From UBA1765 sp045615885 (GTDB taxonomy: Bacteria > Fibrobacterota > Fibrobacteria > Fibrobacterales > Fibrobacteraceae): DNA of 64,000 bases. The stretch covers positions 42,020 through 106,019 of the forward strand of contig JAZLFR010000046.1 of the NCBI GenBank assembly GCA_045615885.1, read 5' to 3'. Position 1 is the stretch's first letter. Each line of letters begins with the position of its first letter. The notes beneath the pieces are model-generated. The model ran no database searches and was not told where the DNA came from. It saw only the letters and a list, made by a program, of their open reading frames with translations. A program made the position numbers and the translations under genes. This document shows, piece after piece, positions 59,987 through 64,000 of the stretch.

Positions 59987-61996
59987 ATGAGCAACACAAA
60001 AAGATATTTCACGAAGTCGGCTTTTAAAATTGCCTGCCACTGCCCAATGCAGGCGTATTATTCCAAGAATAGTGACTACGCATATCATTCCCCTTTTCCG
60101 GAAGGTTCAGCTGAAGTCGGAGATCAATTTGGGGAACTGGCTCGCATAATCGAAAAAGTTCCTAGTTGCAACAATATCAATTCCTTAGATTACGACATTT
60201 CCGAAACAGAAACGAAAACGCTTATGGCAGCAAATAAGGTAGATATTGCTGAAGCCGCTTTTCGCTACGAAAACCTATTTGTACGAGTCGACATCCTTCA
60301 TAAAAATGATTCTAAAATTGAATTGATTGAAGTGAAATCCAAGACCGTTTATGGTGATGTCAAAGCTCAAGGCGATGAAAATTTTGCAAAAAATTTCAGT
60401 GAATACCTCCTAGACATCGCTTTTCAAAAATATGTTGTACAAAAAGCCTTAAATAGAACTTCAGCAGCTCCCAAATTTGAGATTACCGCAAAATTAATGT
60501 TCATTGATTCGGAACGAACATTGGACATAAAAAATTTGAGTGCCATGCTCAAGATAAAGTATGATTCCAATAATCGTCGTTTTATTGAATGTTCCCCTGA
60601 AGATAGAGCTTTCATAGAAAATAACAATGTTACAATTCACAGAACTTTTGACGTGACTGACATTTGCGATAAAATTATAAATGATGAAATTTCTCTTATA
60701 AAAAGCGCTCATAATGAGACTTTTAAAAATTTTGTAAAAATTCAGTCTGAACTTTTTGTTTCCAAGATTATTCCTACCGAACATTGCAAAATTGATAAGG
60801 ATTGTTTCAAATGTCCCTATTATGCGACTGAAAAAGAACTTAAGGCAAATAAAAAATGCGGCAAATCAAAATGTTTTAAGGACATATTAGGAATAGACAT
60901 TGGCAATAAACCATTAATTGGTGATTTGAAAGGGTCTTCAAAGTCTTTCCCCTCTAGCATAAAAAGCTCCTGGCGCGAAAGTAAAAAGATTTTTTTAGAG
61001 GATCTTGACGAATATGAATTTATTCCTGCCTCAAAAGCAACAGAAAAATCATTCCTTGAAAGAAAGGAACTCTCCACAAAAGATTTAAATTTTTTGCAAG
61101 TCCATTCGGTCAAAACAAAAAATTCTTCCCCATTATTTTTAAAAGATGCAGCCCGGAAAGAAATGTCTTCTTGGGATTATCCTTTACATTTCATTGATTT
61201 CGAAACTTATCAAGGAGCCATTCCTCTTTTTAAAGGAAACCATCCTAATGAGGAAATTTGCTATCAATTTTCTCATCACATTGGCTATAAAGACGGACAT
61301 TACGAACACGCTGGTGAATTCATCTGTTTAGAATCAGGAAAATTTCCAAATTTTGACTTTATCAGGGAGCTAAAAAAGCAACTTGAACAAGATGGCGGAA
61401 CGGTATTCCGTTATGACAGCCATGAAAATACCTGTTTAAACGCAATTCTAATTCAATTACAAAATTCTCATGAAAAAGATGCAGATGAATTGATTGAATT
61501 TATAAAGAGCATTGCTCAACCTACGAAAAAAAATGAAGGCTTGTTTACAGAGAGACCTCGCCATATGCGAGATCTAAAGGATATCTGCCAAAAATTTTTC
61601 TATCACCCTGATATGGGTGGATCAAATTCTATTAAAGATGTTTTGCCTGCAATCTTGAAGAGTCATGAGTATTTCGCAAGTGAAGACATGGATCCATACC
61701 ATAATTTGCCAAAATTAAGCGTCTTTACCGATGAAGTTATATCTGAACTGGAAGCTTCAGGAAAAACAAGGGAACAGATTCTCGCAGAACAGTTTGACGA
61801 CTCGGATGTCTTTAAACCTGATTTACAAATTAACCAAGGGGGAATCAGCAAGTTGGATTATATATTACTGAATGCCAAACGATTTAACAAGTTACATACA
61901 GAGGCAATTCGCAGGGCAGCCCTTAAATACTGCGAACTTGACACCCTTGCAATGGTCCGCATTTGGGAATATTTTAAAATAATGACAAAGGAGTAA
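59987..61996 (+). CDS. DUF2779 protein: PD-(D/E)XK-like plus DEDD exonuclease-like domains
   Basis: The 669-residue protein fits the DUF2779 family. The N-terminal third is Cas4/RecB-nuclease-like: FVRVDILHKN followed by ELIEVKSKT gives the D...ExK site. A cysteine group (CPMQ early, then CKIDKDCFKCPYYA with C.KSKCF) could bind an iron-sulfur cluster, as in Cas4. The C-terminal half has the DEDD exonuclease pattern: HFIDFETYQGAIPLF, then FRYDSHENTCL, and finally KYCELDTLAMV. Such proteins occur in mobile and defence-rich regions, but their role is not established. The low GC here differs from the housekeeping genes. The next gene starts 3 nt after its stop. Confidence 0.75.
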   Translation: MSNTKRYFTKSAFKIACHCPMQAYYSKNSDYAYHSPFPEGSAEVGDQFGELARIIEKVPSCNNINSLDYDISETETKTLMAANKVDIAEAAFRYENLFVRVDILHKNDSKIELIEVKSKTVYGDVKAQGDENFAKNFSEYLLDIAFQKYVVQKALNRTSAAPKFEITAKLMFIDSERTLDIKNLSAMLKIKYDSNNRRFIECSPEDRAFIENNNVTIHRTFDVTDICDKIINDEISLIKSAHNETFKNFVKIQSELFVSKIIPTEHCKIDKDCFKCPYYATEKELKANKKCGKSKCFKDILGIDIGNKPLIGDLKGSSKSFPSSIKSSWRESKKIFLEDLDEYEFIPASKATEKSFLERKELSTKDLNFLQVHSVKTKNSSPLFLKDAARKEMSSWDYPLHFIDFETYQGAIPLFKGNHPNEEICYQFSHHIGYKDGHYEHAGEFICLESGKFPNFDFIRELKKQLEQDGGTVFRYDSHENTCLNAILIQLQNSHEKDADELIEFIKSIAQPTKKNEGLFTERPRHMRDLKDICQKFFYHPDMGGSNSIKDVLPAILKSHEYFASEDMDPYHNLPKLSVFTDEVISELEASGKTREQILAEQFDDSDVFKPDLQINQGGISKLDYILLNAKRFNKLHTEAIRRAALKYCELDTLAMVRIWEYFKIMTKE

Positions 61997-61999
61997 AAA

Positions 62000-62824
62000 A
62001 TGCCAACATTATGTGAACTTAAAAACGCAGGCATGCCTAGATTCAGAGTGCCCGGCAAAGATAAAGTGTACAGTCTGTTTGATGCGTTCATCAAAACAAC
62101 TCTGGAAAACGATCAGGTGATTGATTTTTCTAAGGAGCCTATTAGCAATCCCGATGGCTCATTTGAATTTTTCACTACCGAGGGAAGTTTCAAGGACATG
62201 CTTTTGAAAGTGAAGAAAGACCTTGATGCGTCCATAAACATAAAGACCTTCTTTAAACAAGAAAACAACAATGCTTATTTCAATGTAATTAAAGAACATC
62301 TAAGCAAGCTTTTTTTACTTGGTGTAGGTGATATCGAAAGCACTCTTCATACAAAGGCGGAAGGACTCTGGAGTATGGGGATGGTTGTAGAACATCAACC
62401 AGCAAATTTTTGTTTCTTGATAAAACTTTTGCACCAGATTGTTACCTGGCCGCAGTCAACTAAGCCAGCGACCATAAAACTCGCTTTAGAAAAGAAATGC
62501 TTGACCGTGGATGATAAAGATTCTGGGAAAGCATCGGTTCGTCACGCGATTCTTCATTTTTGCAATCAAGACAAATACATTCATCTTATAAACCAAGATG
62601 ACAAAACAGAATTCGTAAAGAGATGGGGTTCTCTCCCAGCCCATAAGGCTGATTGCCGCTACATGGTTAATGGAGAATTAATCAAGTGTTATGAGAATGG
62701 CGATTATGTAGCTCACGCTCTTGATGAACGTCTTTGCGAAATATTCGACAACCTTCGTGAAAAGAACCTGAATATGGACTATCACGACTTTATGCGTGCA
62801 AATGTGTACGGAAGTAAGAAGTAG
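62000..62824 (+). CDS. Hypothetical protein resembling part of an McrB-type N-terminal region
   Basis: The 274-residue protein follows the DUF2779 gene by 3 nt and is surely co-transcribed. I do not recognise the whole, but SVRHAILHFCNQDKYIHLIN followed by KTEFVKRWG resembles the RNALLHLLFPDxFExIxS...KxxIV segment that precedes the AAA GTPase domain in McrB-like restriction proteins. No nucleotide-binding motif is present. It could be the recognition or regulatory part of a small defence unit with DUF2779 as nuclease. That is inference from one motif and gene order. Confidence 0.6.
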   Translation: MPTLCELKNAGMPRFRVPGKDKVYSLFDAFIKTTLENDQVIDFSKEPISNPDGSFEFFTTEGSFKDMLLKVKKDLDASINIKTFFKQENNNAYFNVIKEHLSKLFLLGVGDIESTLHTKAEGLWSMGMVVEHQPANFCFLIKLLHQIVTWPQSTKPATIKLALEKKCLTVDDKDSGKASVRHAILHFCNQDKYIHLINQDDKTEFVKRWGSLPAHKADCRYMVNGELIKCYENGDYVAHALDERLCEIFDNLREKNLNMDYHDFMRANVYGSKK

Positions 62825-62865
62825 GAGTAGAAAATTTCTACAAGTTTTCTTATTGAATTAAAACC

Positions 62866-62889
62866 GTCCCCGTATATACGGGGATTTTA
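62866..62889 (+). terminator. Terminator-like palindrome after the DUF2779 operon
   Basis: CCCCGTATATACGGGG (62868-62883), a perfect palindrome, is followed by ATTTTAG, 44 nt after the stop of the second gene. Confidence 0.55.
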
Positions 62890-62918
62890 GATAAACATTT
62901 AAAAGAAAGGAAAGGGAA

Positions 62919-63113
62919 ATGAGCGAAGAAATTGATCAGTATAAAAATAAACTGCTTAAAATTTGGGAAAAAATGAAAGTCCGCCCTATTGATGTGAACC
63001 CCGAAAGTTGGACAAAAAACTTTCGGGGTTCGGGTCATTTCAATACAGCTTCTTATAAAGTTACCTTCTGTTTTGACTCATCGGGAACAGACTGTCGACT
63101 TCATATTGTGTGA
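62919..63113 (+). pseudogene. Short gene start, probably truncated
   Basis: A good ribosome binding site (AAAGGAAAGGG) precedes ATG 62919, and the peptide starts MSEEIDQYKNKLLKIWEKMK. From about codon 27 the sequence enters an IS-like hairpin (62997-63030). The frame then ends at 63113 inside the antisense of the transposase. It is likely the 5' end of a gene cut by an insertion. No family is recognised. Confidence 0.45.
62997..63040. mobile_element. Solo IS3-family-like end (hairpin)
   Basis: AACCCCGAAAGTT (62997-63009) and AACTTTCGGGGTT (63018-63030) pair perfectly around an 8-nt loop. On the minus strand TGACCCGAACCCCGAAAGTT is followed shortly by TCCAACTTTCGGGG. IS150-type IS3 elements begin with similar TG...CCCGAAAGTT ends. 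No IS3 transposase is nearby, so this may be a relic. Confidence 0.4.
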
Positions 63114-63990
63114 GTCCGAGTACACGTCTGATCTGACCGTTGGAGGAGCGGTAGTCGTAGTGGAGGATACGTGCGAGATCTAAACGCTGTGCCTTCGTCA
63201 GTTCACGAAGAGCTGGAACGTGGTAGGAATTGCGTATTAGCTGCGTCAGTTGCGAGAAGAGTTCCTGATCCGTGAGGTATTCCCCATCATCCAACTCCCC
63301 GGCGATTCCACTGTAAGCCTCCACGTTCTTGCTTACGGCAGAGAAATAGTGATGCGCGTCACGGAATAATGACATTCCAAATCTTATAGCGCAGAAGGAT
63401 GTCGGAGCGACATAGTCCTCGATGACCTTCCATTCCGGAGGGAGTTTCGGATCACGCCCTCTGAACATATTTCGTTTCACATCTACCTTGAGTTTCGAAA
63501 GCTCTCCTTCAATAGGAAATTCGTTGAAATAATAGCGTCCGGTGCCCCATTTATAACTGAATGGAGTGTGATCCGGATTGGCCACATAGCCATTTCTATG
63601 AGTATATACGATGCGGCTACGAAATGAATTCAGGTCCAAAATCGGTCTGAAGTCAAGTTTTACAGGACTTATAAGCGGAAAGTGCCGGAACAAGCGTTTC
63701 TTGACAACCAGGAAGAAATCTTCAATGACCGGCTCACTTTCACAAGCTATCACAAAATGGAAATGGTTGTTCATCACCTCAAACGCTATAACTTTCATAC
63801 TGTCGTAATTGGCTGACACTTGGGCAATGACATTCATTACAAATATGAAATCCTCCTCTGTGGAGAAAAGCAGCGGAGTGTCCTTACCGGATGTACTGAC
63901 AAAGAAGCAGCAGCCTGCACTCTGGAATGAAGTCTGGCAGAATCTCTCTGCATCAACAAAGTTTTTCATAGTTTTATATCTTATATCCAT
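63061..63990 (-). CDS. REP-associated tyrosine transposase (RAYT, Y1/IS200-like)
   Basis: The 309-residue protein belongs to the HUH Y1 transposase group. The metal-binding HUH motif is in VIAFEVMNNHFHFVIA, followed by FFLVVKKRLFRHF and the YTHRNGYVANPDHTPFSYKW region typical of RAYTs (consensus YIHxNP..........Y.WSS). A C-terminal HTH-like part (LDLARILHYDYRSSNGQIRR, then VLGLTQYEVDSLFP) follows. RAYTs are single-copy relatives of IS200 linked to REP palindromes, which are frequent in this window. The start at 63990 has no Shine-Dalgarno; ATG 63969 is an alternative. Confidence 0.75.
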   Translation of the reverse strand: MDIRYKTMKNFVDAERFCQTSFQSAGCCFFVSTSGKDTPLLFSTEEDFIFVMNVIAQVSANYDSMKVIAFEVMNNHFHFVIACESEPVIEDFFLVVKKRLFRHFPLISPVKLDFRPILDLNSFRSRIVYTHRNGYVANPDHTPFSYKWGTGRYYFNEFPIEGELSKLKVDVKRNMFRGRDPKLPPEWKVIEDYVAPTSFCAIRFGMSLFRDAHHYFSAVSKNVEAYSGIAGELDDGEYLTDQELFSQLTQLIRNSYHVPALRELTKAQRLDLARILHYDYRSSNGQIRRVLGLTQYEVDSLFPMSQNRR

Positions 63991-64000
63991 ACGAGAGGAG

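Overview
The window looks like chromosome of a Fibrobacter species (phylum Fibrobacterota, a gut fibre degrader). The evidence is three copies of the TIGR02147 paralogous family, five genes with the 'Fib_succ major paralogous' domain (TIGR02145), poly-serine linkers in secreted proteins, a secreted family 1 pectate lyase with a C-terminal sorting-type domain, and many intergenic repeats. Function calls come from motifs and remembered family signatures; no database search was run.

Layout. 1-1400: the 5' end of mnmE (minus strand, running off the window) and an aldose 1-epimerase. 1400-2740: an Rpn/PD-(D/E)XK gene and a decayed surface-protein remnant lying between two near-identical terminator copies. 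2739-15450: a cell-surface island with two TIGR02147-lipoprotein gene pairs, the pectate lyase, and three tandem lipoprotein genes whose 5' ends are almost identical. 15500-28620: housekeeping and signalling genes: coaE, thrC, two overlapping hybrid histidine kinases (the second begins with a DegV domain), a TrmH/TrmJ-type RNA methyltransferase, trmB, aroD, a PTS IIA protein, tRNA-Val, an esterase, and vsr coupled to lysC. 28800-43490: a sigma-54 activator lacking a sensor domain, pta, a TPR-like protein, a plant-type phosphofructokinase, an OMP/response regulator/histidine kinase group, ttcA, dnaN with a small membrane protein upstream, an M23 protein and RNase G. 43550-55430: a NERD-helicase, sbcDC, a MoxR ATPase, hemH, an Omp85-like barrel and rimO.

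55470-64000: a third TIGR02147-lipoprotein pair is followed by an AT-rich stretch that looks acquired and partly decayed. It holds fragments of an AAA ATPase and probably a DNA methyltransferase, a cytosolic Fib_succ-domain protein, a DUF2779 two-nuclease protein coupled to a small protein that resembles part of an McrB N-terminal region, an IS3-like end, and a RAYT-type transposase.

How the genes work together. The strongest candidate for an undescribed system is the repeated pair of a cytosolic TIGR02147 protein (HTH-like N-terminus) with an overlapping surface lipoprotein carrying an Ig-like N-terminal domain. It occurs three times here, always in the same order and with 4, 8 or 17 nt of overlap. 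The DegV-histidine kinase-receiver-Hpt fusion is the second. Intergenic space is filled with REP-like palindromes and purine/pyrimidine-biased repeats (GACGAAAGACGA, GACTCCTGACTCCTG, GTCTTCTGTTTTCTG, GGATCTAGGGGTTAG), and some of these have become part of the ends of coding sequences.
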